This document shows positions 54,838-63,855 of a stretch of DNA of 64,000 bases, in pieces; position 1 is the first letter of the stretch; each line of letters starts with the position of its first letter. The notes below the pieces were generated by a model, which had not been told where the DNA came from, searched no databases, and worked only from the letters and a program-made list of their open reading frames with translations. Source of the DNA: Paenibacillus sp. IHBB 10380. Its GTDB lineage: Bacteria > Bacillota > Bacilli > Paenibacillales > Paenibacillaceae. The DNA is taken from the NCBI RefSeq assembly GCF_000949425.1, contig NZ_CP010976.1, positions 2,232,001 to 2,296,000 on the forward strand, in the 5' to 3' direction. Made by a program: the position numbers and the translations under genes.

Positions 54838-54897
54838 GACAGCTGGAGTGATTGGATTAGTTATGAGGAGAATCCAGTGGCGACGGGGAAAGAGTAA
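54838..54897 (+). pseudogene. orphan rhodanese 3' end (tail repeat copy 2)
   Basis: GACAGCTGGAGTGATTGGAT onward codes DSWSDWISYEENPVATGKE and a stop, the usual C terminus of this sulfurtransferase family. No rhodanese sequence precedes it. A weak hairpin (ACCCC/GGGGT, 54963-54979) lies where a terminator would be. It looks like the surviving end of a tandem paralogue or of the gene before rearrangement. Confidence 0.75.
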
Positions 54898-55217
54898 GGG
54901 TTACAAGATCTCGTCAACGGTCGATTGGCATGTAATCCACTTGGCTATGTGTAGAGATTAGAACCCCATAGGAAGGGGTCTACTCTCTATTTCCTGTTGT
55001 ATTTTTCTATTATTGGGTTTATGATTTGATCTTTTTCAGTGTAGATACATTGAGATGATGCGTTTATGGAATGTGACTAGATAATTATTGTTAACTATTA
55101 TGAATTTTTCATATGATGAAATTTTATAAACATTTCAAACATCCCCAGCCAGAATTATGGATTCAACCGTTATCAGTTCAAGATGTTCCCTATCTAATTC
55201 ACTCTTTATTTCACTCT
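54898..55217. other. intergenic region with repeat copy C
   Basis: About 320 bp holding the weak hairpin at 54963-54979 and the dispersed repeat copy C at 55095-55122. Apart from an AT-rich stretch I see nothing else. Confidence 0.6.
55095..55122 (+). repeat. 25-bp dispersed intergenic repeat, copy C
   Basis: Twenty-eight bases identical to copy B at 38337-38364 and one mismatch to copy A over the 25-base core. All three copies have the same orientation. Confidence 0.7.
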
Positions 55218-56825
55218 TTATTTCACTCGGAATGTACGGCTTCCGTATTTTCGAACGAGAATAAGCGAAATGAGTAAGTAAACCAGCGTAAGAGTAACCA
55301 CAATGGCAGTAAAAATATCTGCTGGCGCTCGTACGATAATGCTAATACCGCTTGCGAACGATACTAACATGGTTATAACATAATACAGCGGATTCTTCAG
55401 ATTCAATTCGGTAGCATAAGGCTGAAAGATATAATACATAAATAGATGATGAATGGAAAAAAATACGGACAACGAGAGTATGCACACCCACATCATGAGT
55501 AGCTCTTTGCTTAACCATTCTCCGCTCGCAGCTAACATAATAGCTGTTAATGCCGTAGCTAGAGTTGTTGCAATCCTTAGATTGAGGAGCATTATTTTAA
55601 TAAGTCGAATCCGAAAGTGCTCGAAAGATGCAGCTCGATAGAAGCTATACCGCAACAAACTGAGATCACAGTTATAGAACATAGCTCTGCACATCTTTTC
55701 TCCCACGGACAAGAAATACATAGCCGTAACTAGGAAGGGAAAAATAACTCCCAGATTCGGTACTAGGAATTCTTCTCTCTGTGATAGCATCATAACGACT
55801 GCCATTCCCACCGCACCAAATGCGCCTATAATGGCCATTCTCATGTATACCGGCTTGTTAATAAAACTGCGATGCCTGGAGAAGAACAGAACGTTCAGAT
55901 ATCCGTAACCTTCCTTTGTTCCGATATTTTCCTGATGCTTCCCATTCAAGGTATAGTCGCTTTCTTTCGATTTCACACTCGTTTTCTGCGCCTCCGACAT
56001 CATACGCCCTAGATCCAACAGGGGATCATCCCTCTTGGTTGCGGCATCGACGGCCCCCCTGTAATCGGAATAACGGGCAAGTCGAACAGCGGCGAAGATA
56101 CCGCCAACCACGAGAACAAGATAGACAGGCAGGCTTAGCAGAAGCGTCGAGGTTACCGGTACCAGGTCGAACAGTAGCGGTAGATAAGCGGCTGCATAGC
56201 CAAGCCCGATGACGATCCAGACTATCACGTTATTTTTTATCAAGACCATGCCCGTTTTGTCAAAGAGCTTAAGATGCATATACTCCATTAGAGTCCTCCA
56301 CAAGGTAACAGACGCCACCAAGAAGATAGTCTCTGTGATGGAGGCTCCTAGCAATGAGGCGAATAGAAGCATCGCAGGCAATAAATAGACCATGAACGTA
56401 ACATAACGGTAACCAAGAGTAGCCTTCATATATCTTGTAGGAGACTGTCTCATTAGCTTCACAGCTACGTACTTTTCCCGTTTCGGCTCCAATATGGTGG
56501 CGCTACTGACACCTGCGATCACAAAGCTGATTAGAAAATAAATATGTACAAAATGCTGAAGCTGATCTTCCGCAGAGAGCTCTTTACCTAACCCGACTAC
56601 AGGCAAGTAGATAAGCAGACCCACATAAGCTAGCCTAATTACAAATCCCCATAGTAAACTTATAAGAAATACGATAACGGAAACGGCCTTTTTCAAGTTT
56701 AAATTGGAGTAAATACTATCCGTTACATGCTTGCCAATCAACGGTAGCTTCTGGATGTAATAAATGAAAAGATTCGCTGCAATGGATGTCCGCATGGCAA
56801 GAAGCGTATTAAGAGTTCTCAGCAT
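55218..56825 (-). CDS. ABC-2 type transporter membrane protein
   Basis: Roughly 535-residue integral membrane protein with at least ten hydrophobic segments (for example AVSVIVFLISLLWGFVIRLAYVGLLIYLPVV and MVYLLPAMLLFASLLGASITETIFLVASV) and a soluble loop in the middle (about 265-310). It resembles large permeases of Bacillota ABC exporters linked to bacteriocin or lantibiotic functions, but I cannot name the family. The start is ATG 56825, where GAAGGA is eight bases upstream. It overlaps the ATPase gene end by 17 bases, so the two form one unit. Confidence 0.82.
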   Translation of the reverse strand: MLRTLNTLLAMRTSIAANLFIYYIQKLPLIGKHVTDSIYSNLNLKKAVSVIVFLISLLWGFVIRLAYVGLLIYLPVVGLGKELSAEDQLQHFVHIYFLISFVIAGVSSATILEPKREKYVAVKLMRQSPTRYMKATLGYRYVTFMVYLLPAMLLFASLLGASITETIFLVASVTLWRTLMEYMHLKLFDKTGMVLIKNNVIVWIVIGLGYAAAYLPLLFDLVPVTSTLLLSLPVYLVLVVGGIFAAVRLARYSDYRGAVDAATKRDDPLLDLGRMMSEAQKTSVKSKESDYTLNGKHQENIGTKEGYGYLNVLFFSRHRSFINKPVYMRMAIIGAFGAVGMAVVMMLSQREEFLVPNLGVIFPFLVTAMYFLSVGEKMCRAMFYNCDLSLLRYSFYRAASFEHFRIRLIKIMLLNLRIATTLATALTAIMLAASGEWLSKELLMMWVCILSLSVFFSIHHLFMYYIFQPYATELNLKNPLYYVITMLVSFASGISIIVRAPADIFTAIVVTLTLVYLLISLILVRKYGSRTFRVK

Positions 56826-57525
56826 GGCTCTCATCCTTCAGCAAGTTAATAATGTTTTGTTCAAATTCCACGCTATGCAACAGCTCTGTCGGTACAGCAG
56901 CCAACCGTCCGTTGTTCAACACGACCAACTCATCGCATAGATCGGAGGCCAATTGCAGTATGTGCGTGGAGAACACCAGAATATGATTCTGTTTCATCTC
57001 CCGCAACATCTCCTTCATCTCTAGCGCTACGATGATATCAAAAGAGGTAAGCGGCTCATCGAGTAAAATCACGAGCGGTTTCGTAATGAGGAACAATAGC
57101 ATCTGTAGCTTGTTCTTCATCCCGTGAGAGTAACCCTTAATGAGCCGGTGCCTATCCTCCTCTGACATACTCATCATGTCAAAATAATCGTCTATGCTTT
57201 GATCCATTCGCAGCTTATCACGGTTAATATCCATAAAAAACTTTACGAATTCATAGCCAGTCAGGAACTCAGGCAGAATCGGCAGTGAATAGACATACCC
57301 AATATCCTGCTCGCTCAACTCCCGAACATGTCCATTCTCCTCCAATAACGCTTTCCCTCCGTCCATGGCCATCTCTCCGCTCAAGCAGTTGAACAACGTC
57401 GTTTTGCCTGCGCCGTTCCGGCCCAGCAGACCGTAAATTTTTCCTTTCTCAAAGGTATATCCAGCTCCCTTGAGTACCTTTTTTCCGTCAAATTCTTTGA
57501 CAATATCTTCTATGATCAGACGCAA
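56809..57525 (-). CDS. ABC transporter ATP-binding protein (ABC-2 exporter type)
   Basis: 238 residues. Walker A GRNGAGKTT, signature YSHGMKNKLQ (a degenerate LSGGQ: the Gly-Gly is His-Gly), Walker B LVILLDEPLTSFD, H-loop STHI. The gene starts with TTG 57525, with GGGGGAA upstream. The signature form YSxGMKxKL is usual in Nat/Ecs-like exporters. Partner of the membrane protein encoded downstream. The substrate is unknown. Confidence 0.9.
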   Translation of the reverse strand: MRLIIEDIVKEFDGKKVLKGAGYTFEKGKIYGLLGRNGAGKTTLFNCLSGEMAMDGGKALLEENGHVRELSEQDIGYVYSLPILPEFLTGYEFVKFFMDINRDKLRMDQSIDDYFDMMSMSEEDRHRLIKGYSHGMKNKLQMLLFLITKPLVILLDEPLTSFDIIVALEMKEMLREMKQNHILVFSTHILQLASDLCDELVVLNNGRLAAVPTELLHSVEFEQNIINLLKDESHAENS

Positions 57526-57675
57526 TCACAAATTCCCCCATTCGACTAAAAATGCCATTTGATTTTTACTTCTATACGTAATAGGTGACAGTATAGTTTC
57601 ATTAACACATAGACTGAACAACGGAAATAGAGAGGTAGAATTGCCAAATGGACTGTGGATATACAGAAAGATGCC

Positions 57676-57695
57676 CCCCTTTTCTAGAAAAGGGG
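57676..57695. repeat. perfect 20-bp palindrome
   Basis: CCCCTTTTCTAGAAAAGGGG, fully self-complementary with no loop, 150 bp upstream of the ABC ATPase start. It could be an operator for that operon. Confidence 0.6.
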
Positions 57696-58400
57696 CAATG
57701 CATTCAGAAGCGTAAAGAGGGAGTTCCATCCTTTCATACAAAGGTTTTAGGTGCCTACAGGCTACAGGTCTTTACCAGACAAGGCTTTGGATCATTTGCC
57801 TACGATCGCCCATACCCCCTGGGCAGGCTTGAACCCCTTGCCAGAGAGAGAAACACCTTACGCCCACGCGCTTTGATCTGTACATCCTTTCTTTACACCA
57901 TAGGGATATATATATATATTATTTTTTATTTTTTTTATGGGCCACACTGGGCGAAATACTTTGGGGTCCTTGTCGGCAGGGACCTCATGGTTGCCCAGAG
58001 GTCATGGGCGGGACTGGGCAGTTTGGGCAGATGAACTGGTGGTTTTAGTTCATTCAGGGTTGTTGGGTTCATTGTTGAACCGGTAGCTTGCTTATCTTGA
58101 TGCTGTGTACTCCACGTTAATCTTATGCTGCTTAGTTCTGTTGGGTGGCTGGTGAGCTTCCTCTCTCGAAATGTGTGGTCCTGGTCCGAAGAGTGATTCC
58201 CTTTGGTTCAGAAAATGATGCGTCTAGGCGGTCAACTTGGCGATGTGCTATGGTCTAGCCTCTACTTCGGGGAGCTTTGTGGTTGTGGTAGCTGATCAAT
58301 GGTGCTCGTTGGTGTACCGGATGGATCGGTGATACCGTGTAGTTGGCTCTCTTTCTGTGCTGCAGTGTCTGCTCAATGAAAACACTTTCCTCTAGTGGAT

Positions 58401-58421
58401 GACAGCTGGAGTGATTGGATT
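58401..58421 (+). repeat. rhodanese-tail repeat, copy 3
   Basis: Twenty-one bases identical to copy 2 (54838-54858), beginning GACAGCTGGAGTGATTGGAT. It lies directly before the beta-propeller pseudogene and has no rhodanese sequence on either side. Confidence 0.75.
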
Positions 58422-58434
58422 TCTTACCCTTAAA

Positions 58435-59553
58435 ATGAAAATGTTCAGACTTTCGTTACAACTTCTCGTTATAATCTGTGTTTCCGTTTCATTTACATTA
58501 CCTGTATCTTCTGCTAAAACATTTGAAATACTGCCTGATCCTGTGTGGACGCATACATTTCCGGAATATAACTATATGGATAATGTATACCGAACAGAAA
58601 AGTACATGTTCGCACATACCAGTACAGGAGACGACCGGCTCTGGAATGAACTATATGACTCAACAGGTAGGCGGATTTTCTCATTAAACACAACAACCAT
58701 GTCCTTATTCGGTTCAGGTTACAGCATTATCACAGCCCAAAATGGAAACACATTCTGGCTGAAGCCACAACGCATAAAAAACAAAAAAAATGGACACGAT
58801 CCCTAGTCGCTGTTGATACTTCAGGCAAACAACTCTGGTCCAAATCATTCGATGGCACTTCTCAGACGCAAGAATATATTTTCAGGATAACGATACCATT
58901 TTGATGGTTATGAATTCTATCGGAGGTGAGGGGAATCGCAAAACAAAGGTATATGTATACAATCAGGCTGGCAAACTACTATACCAAACACTATTAGACG
59001 GCTTTTTAGAAACTGTACAGGGCGGGGTCATCATCACTGTTGATGGTTATTCTACTGGAAACGATAATTTCATTGTTCCTATACATGGCTATAACAACTC
59101 CCTCAAGCTGCTATATAAATACCAGCCTCCACAAAACTATACGGTTACACCTGCTGCAACTAGTGATGGAACAGTGTTTATTTCTAGCACCGTACGCAAT
59201 ATGAAAGCAGAAAAGATGTTTGCCCTGAACGTAGATCCAACAGTAAAATCATCATCGGAACAGGTAACCATATTATATTTTATGATAAAACGGGTCAACT
59301 TAAAAAAATGGGGGTAACCAAAACAAACAAACTCGATTATAAGACTGTTCAGCTTTCGCCATCCGGCAAAGAAATTCTGATTCAGGATAGTAAGAATATT
59401 AAAATATTCAAGGATTCAGATTTGAACATGGTCTATCAAGTTAATTTGTCTCAGTCCGAAGATAACAATGCCAGAACCAATTATTATTATGGTGATAACG
59501 GAGTTATCTACTCCTATTACGATACATTCCTATCCAAATATATTCTGAAGTAA
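58435..59553 (+). pseudogene. frameshifted secreted PQQ-like beta-propeller protein gene
   Basis: Three plus-strand frames join into one protein. It starts with a signal peptide (MKMFRLSLQLLVIICVSVSF..VSSAK), runs to about 58785, shifts near a run of A residues to a frame coding KKWTRSLVAVDTSGKQLWSK, shifts again near 58885 to QDNDTILMVMNSIGGEGNRK, and again near 59240 to KIIIGTGNHIIFYDKTGQLK, ending TFLSKYILK at 59553. VAVDTSGKQLW and FYDKTGQLK are PQQ/propeller blade motifs. Three frameshifts and no RBS mark it as broken, or the assembly has errors. Confidence 0.75.
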
Positions 59554-59772
59554 AAGATAGTCATTCTTATTCTATCCCGCGTTGTTGGAATATAAAGCAC
59601 AGTTATGAGCCCTTATTGTCCCAGCGTCCACTTTTCGAGATTGGCATTCTTCGGACACGAGGGTTCGTGGGGATAAGACGTTTATTCTCCCACAACTATC
59701 CGCATGATATAAACGTGCGTTCCAATCACTCTTTTGTGTGTACAAAGGTTTAGTGCACCCTTTGTATACTCA
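59554..59772. other. intergenic region
   Basis: About 220 bp between the pseudogene and the acyl-CoA ligase gene. A weak hairpin (TACAAAGG/CCTTTGTA, 59744-59769) may end the ligase transcript. I see nothing else. Confidence 0.5.
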
Positions 59773-61320
59773 TCATTGGCAATATTGTTTCCTGATTTTC
59801 ACCTTGTTCAGTTTTCCTACGGAAGTTCTGGGTAAGTAGTCTACAACTTCCAAACGTGTAGGAATCTTAAATGGGGCGATCTTATTGAAACAGAATTTCT
59901 TCAGCGCTCCTAAAGTAAGATACGAGTCTAATTTGAGAGTTACCACAGCAGTTACTTCTTCACCCTCATCAGATAATGGCGTTCCTATTACTGCAATCTC
60001 AAGGATAGAAGGATGTTTGCCTAGTACTCCCTCCACCTCTGAACAATACACGTTTGAACCGCCCACAATGATCATATCTTTCTTTCTATCCACAAGGTAC
60101 AAAAAACCATCTTGATCAAATCTACCTATATCCCCAGTATACAGCCAGCCATTTCGAAGGGTTTTGTTTGTCTCCTCAGAATTATTCCAGTAGCCGAGCA
60201 TCATTTGATCGCCTTGACAAATAATTTCGCCTTTGTCACCCTGTGTTACATCATTCCCAGACTCATCAATGATACGTAAGTTAAATGCCTTTTGTCCCCA
60301 TAATGACATATTTGCCGGATTACCAACGGATATTAGGCGATTTAACTTTCCTTGATCGTAGCATTGATTTATTGATAAAAAGCTGATGAAATTTCCACTT
60401 TCCGTTTGTGAATATACTTCAGTTAATTGTGCATTTGGAAAAATATCTAGTGCCTTGTGAAATGTTTCCTCACTGATAGGAGCCCCGCCACAAGAGATCC
60501 CTTCTATTGATTGTAATCGTCTGGATTTTATATCTTTCAAATTGACAATATCTCTAAATAAAAGTCCTACAGTACCTAAAAACTTAATTTGCTCACGCTC
60601 AATGATTTCAACAACCTCCTCAGCTTGCAGTGGATAGGAATCCGGGTAGATGAGGCAACCTCCTTCAAATAGTGTAGACCACAGTGTGAATTGACCCGTC
60701 AAATGTGCTTGATTAAAAACAAGTGATTTTTTAGAGGGATTGTGTCCCCCACCCCTCTCTGGGTTCATGGCAGCCCAACTGTTGATATTGCGATGCGAAT
60801 GCATCACGCCCTTGGACCGTCCAGTCGTACCTCCCGTATAAATAATAAGCGCAATATCGTCAGGATCTGCCTCATACCATTGAGTTAGGGAAGGAGAATT
60901 AATAATAAAGTCCTCTATGGAATTGGGAGCAAGACGTGACTTACAAGAAATGGAATACTTTATATTCAGTAAAGAGATGACTTCTGATATATTCAAATGA
61001 TCGAGGTCATGAATTACAGCAACGGGAGCAGCATCTTGAAGTATTTGATTAATTTCTAAAGGTGCTAAACCGGGAAATATTGCAGCTGGAATTGCACCTA
61101 TAGCAATCACAGCGCATTCCGCAATAGCAAGGTATGGTGATGGGTTGCCCAGTAGAACAATACGTTCACCAGGTTTTATGTAAAGATCATACAAACCACG
61201 AGCAACACTGTTCACTTGATGTAAAAGTTGCTCATAGGTTAGGATCTCGTTCTTATACTTCATTGCATTATTTGTTGGATACATACGAGCAATATTCGGG
61301 AGTATTTTTGAAAGCAGCAT
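59773..61320 (-). CDS. AMP-dependent acyl-CoA synthetase/ligase
   Basis: 515-residue ANL-superfamily enzyme that activates a carboxylic acid with ATP, usually passing it to CoA. The A3 P-loop is YTGGTTGRSKGVMHSH, A5 EVYSQTESGNF, A7 GWLYTGDIGRFDQDGFLYLVDRKKDMI, and the catalytic Lys is in TSVGKLNKVKI (Lys near residue 504). The acid is unknown; length and motifs fit medium- or long-chain or aryl acid ligases. It stands alone and divergent from the CAP/SLH protein gene across 310 bp. Confidence 0.9.
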   Translation of the reverse strand: MLLSKILPNIARMYPTNNAMKYKNEILTYEQLLHQVNSVARGLYDLYIKPGERIVLLGNPSPYLAIAECAVIAIGAIPAAIFPGLAPLEINQILQDAAPVAVIHDLDHLNISEVISLLNIKYSISCKSRLAPNSIEDFIINSPSLTQWYEADPDDIALIIYTGGTTGRSKGVMHSHRNINSWAAMNPERGGGHNPSKKSLVFNQAHLTGQFTLWSTLFEGGCLIYPDSYPLQAEEVVEIIEREQIKFLGTVGLLFRDIVNLKDIKSRRLQSIEGISCGGAPISEETFHKALDIFPNAQLTEVYSQTESGNFISFLSINQCYDQGKLNRLISVGNPANMSLWGQKAFNLRIIDESGNDVTQGDKGEIICQGDQMMLGYWNNSEETNKTLRNGWLYTGDIGRFDQDGFLYLVDRKKDMIIVGGSNVYCSEVEGVLGKHPSILEIAVIGTPLSDEGEEVTAVVTLKLDSYLTLGALKKFCFNKIAPFKIPTRLEVVDYLPRTSVGKLNKVKIRKQYCQ

Positions 61321-61630
61321 TCAGTTCCCTCCTCCAATCATTTTGATAAAACACATAAATTTACTGTGTATTAAAAACGTACCATTATAAAGAGACAGTA
61401 GCAAATAGCTTTTTCTTATAACTAAATATTGATTTTGTTATAATTTAAATTCGAGAGGTGACTAATCTAGATGTTATCTAACTGAAAATAAATCAATACA
61501 TTTTCAACAGGTGGAACACCTTCGCAAATTTTGTTATATTTTCTTTTCTATTTGCAGGGAAAACATTGAAAAATGTCGAATAAAGCTCTAGCAATAACTC
61601 TATCTGCATCGAAAGGGGATCAATATACAT
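61321..61630. other. divergent intergenic region
   Basis: 310 bp, AT-rich, presumably with the promoters of both flanking genes. AAGGGG at about 61614-61619 is the RBS for the CAP/SLH gene. I see no other structured element. Confidence 0.6.
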
Positions 61631-63703
61631 ATGAATCATTCTACTTCAAGACACTCTCAATTATCATTCTTCCACCGAATCCTGCATCTGGCTTGTTCTA
61701 TCACTCTGACGGCTATGCTCGTTGTGGGCATGAGCGCGTGCTCGTCAACGGTAAGCGCAGCTGACAGATCATCCGGGTATACACAAGATCAGTTGGATGC
61801 GTTAGCTTACCTGAATGAGATTCGCACCAAGGTTGGACTTCAGCCATTAAGACTGAACGCCAACATTACGACGGCCGCCGAACTGCATGCTACATACTAT
61901 AACATCAATAATATTCAACCAAGTCTGGACGCCCACAAAGAAAAACAAGGTATGCTCGGATTCATGGGCATATCGGTCATTGACCGACTAAAGGCATCTG
62001 GTTGGCAGATCGGCACGGGCAATTACCGCACTGGTGAAGTTATGAGCTTCGTAAAAAAATCGAGCATTGATGCCATGAACAGCTGGCTCAATACTGCTTA
62101 TCACCGCCAACTCATCCTTAGTCCCATGTATGACGAGATTGGCATTGGGCTCGTAGACGGTACTGCCGTCGTCGATCTTGCCGCGACTTCTCCTTTGTCT
62201 TCGATCAATAATGGTATCGCATTGTACCCTTATGATGGAATGAAGAACACCGGAGTTGGATTCTATGGCATGGAAATCCCGAATCCACTGGATCAATTTG
62301 ACGTCAAATTCTCGGGGTACATTATATCGGCTACCACGGATAAAAATCTCACATGGCATGAGGCTGTCATTACTGACGAGAGCGGCGCGATTGTCCCGTA
62401 CTTTGAGGAAGTAAAGCGAAACGACACGTTATTCTTGTATACCAAGTCGGTGCTGAAGGGCTACCATACCTATACCGTATCCCTCGATTACCAGGTAGAA
62501 GGTTCGTCCGAGAAGCGGAGCAAAGTCTGGTCATTTACAACGGGCCAAGGAAATAAATTGTCTAGTCTGTCGGCAAAGTATCCAGAGATTGTCATCAACG
62601 AAGGCGCTCAACAGCCTATTCAGGCGATTGCCATGTATAACGATGGTTCCACCATGCCGATCACTTCTGAGGTGAAATATACTAGCAGCCGTCCAATTGG
62701 ATTAAGTGTTTCTTCGACCGGGATTATAAAGGGGCTAAAAGCTGGCGACTACGTTGTCACGATAGCGTCTGGCAGCATCAAAGAACAAGTAACGGTCAAG
62801 GTACTAGCTAAACTAAAAATCAAATCGTACCTATCCGTTGATCCTGTCATATTGACGGACATCACGGGGCATAAATCCCAATCTGCCATTGAGTGGGCCC
62901 TGCACTCAGGCATTATGCAAGGCTACGCCAATGGTACGTTCAAGCCAGATGCGACCGTAAGTGAAGCGGATTTCTGGACAATGCTACTAAGGATGTACAA
63001 AGTCAACTATGAGGGCTATGCCCCAGCTAAGAAAAAACATTGGGCTGATGGTGCCTATAAGATCGCTGCCGACCGTAACTTTCCTCTGGACGGACTGAAG
63101 AATCCTGCCGCAAGGAATGTATCAATAACACGGCAGAAGGCAGCAGAGATTATAGTGGCAGCGGATGGTTTCAATTATATAGGTACCAATGCGGTATGGT
63201 ACATGATCACAACGGACTATGTAAGGGGCGTAACGGAACGGTCCCTTGAGGGTTTCAAAGGGGAGAATGTAATCACGCGGGCCGATGCAGCCGAGTTGTT
63301 GAAGTATTTGCAGCCCCAAGTGACCGAGTTACGTGGAAGACCAATCGGTCTAAGCCCGGGAGAGACACTACCACGACTGCCAAAGAAGGAAGTATATGTG
63401 AAGCCGGACAAACTGGAAGATTACATGCTGGTAGCGGAATTCCACGCTGACCATTCGCTTACGATTGAGGGGAAATTCCAGCCTTTTGCTGGCAAGCAGA
63501 TGACAATCAGGGTACAGTCTGGTGGAAAAACACCTAAGCATATTGAGGAAGTTAATGTCTCGCTCGACAGCAATGGTGTATTTAAAATAACGGCCCCTGG
63601 TCCGTACGACCAAGAATCACTGAATTTGTATTTTGAAACTGTGGAAGTGAGCTATTGGATCGATGTCAATTATAATAGTATAAACTCCAGCCAATATCGA
63701 TAA
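61631..63703 (+). CDS. surface protein with CAP/SCP domain, Ig-like region and SLH-like domain
   Basis: 690 residues. An N-terminal signal (about 17-46) with GMSAC, possibly a lipobox, followed by VSAA, an alternative SPase I site. The CAP domain (about 53-195) has LAYLNEIRTKVGLQPL, LDAHKEKQG with a cavity His, MNSWLNTAYHRQLILSPMYDEIGIGL. A beta region follows (about 200-400), including a Big-2-like unit (MPITSEVKYTSSRPIGLSVSSTGIIKGLKAGDYVVTIASG). SLH-like units come next (about 418-570: SAIEWALHSGIMQGYANGTFKPDATVSEADF), then a beta tail. It is attached to the wall or membrane; CAP function in bacteria is not settled. Confidence 0.85.
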   Translation: MNHSTSRHSQLSFFHRILHLACSITLTAMLVVGMSACSSTVSAADRSSGYTQDQLDALAYLNEIRTKVGLQPLRLNANITTAAELHATYYNINNIQPSLDAHKEKQGMLGFMGISVIDRLKASGWQIGTGNYRTGEVMSFVKKSSIDAMNSWLNTAYHRQLILSPMYDEIGIGLVDGTAVVDLAATSPLSSINNGIALYPYDGMKNTGVGFYGMEIPNPLDQFDVKFSGYIISATTDKNLTWHEAVITDESGAIVPYFEEVKRNDTLFLYTKSVLKGYHTYTVSLDYQVEGSSEKRSKVWSFTTGQGNKLSSLSAKYPEIVINEGAQQPIQAIAMYNDGSTMPITSEVKYTSSRPIGLSVSSTGIIKGLKAGDYVVTIASGSIKEQVTVKVLAKLKIKSYLSVDPVILTDITGHKSQSAIEWALHSGIMQGYANGTFKPDATVSEADFWTMLLRMYKVNYEGYAPAKKKHWADGAYKIAADRNFPLDGLKNPAARNVSITRQKAAEIIVAADGFNYIGTNAVWYMITTDYVRGVTERSLEGFKGENVITRADAAELLKYLQPQVTELRGRPIGLSPGETLPRLPKKEVYVKPDKLEDYMLVAEFHADHSLTIEGKFQPFAGKQMTIRVQSGGKTPKHIEEVNVSLDSNGVFKITAPGPYDQESLNLYFETVEVSYWIDVNYNSINSSQYR

Positions 63704-63776
63704 ATACAGACGAAACTCGGTTCTTATCAATCAGCGACTGGACATACTGCTGTGCGAAGGTGTATGCGGGTATCCG

Positions 63777-63855
63777 GTGAAGTGCGCACCCCTTAGAATA
63801 GACATTGGATCCCCCTCGGGGTTTAGCCGATGAAATTATATGGGGTGCACTTCAC
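63777..63855. repeat. IS-end-like inverted repeat (possible MITE or IS remnant)
   Basis: GTGAAGTGCGCACCCC at 63777-63792 and GGGGTGCACTTCAC at 63842-63855 are inverted copies (the left has two extra bases). The GAAGTGCACCCC type end is common in IS3-family elements. The 79-bp interval has no ORF, only a CCCC/GGGG stem. The rest of 63704-64000 shows nothing else. Confidence 0.5.

Larger units (their letters stand above)
57526..58434. other. odd non-coding stretch with G+T-rich top strand
   Basis: About 0.9 kb without a convincing gene. The top strand from about 57940 to 58380 is rich in G and T, unlike neighbouring coding or spacer DNA. It contains a perfect 20-bp palindrome at 57676-57695, an AT tract (TATATATATATATT then T-runs, 57907-57938) and ends at rhodanese-tail copy 3. 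A 128-codon ORF (57648-58034) lacks an RBS and any recognisable motif. Its origin is unknown. Confidence 0.6.

Noticed and set aside
54679..54897. 72-codon plus-strand ORF ending in SWSDWISYE
   Set aside because: Only the last 19 codons are meaningful (rhodanese tail); the first part is antisense to the SLH remnant. It is reported as two pseudogene fragments instead.
57648..58034. 128-codon plus-strand ORF in the odd non-coding block
   Set aside because: No RBS, odd composition, runs through an AT tract, and no recognisable domain.
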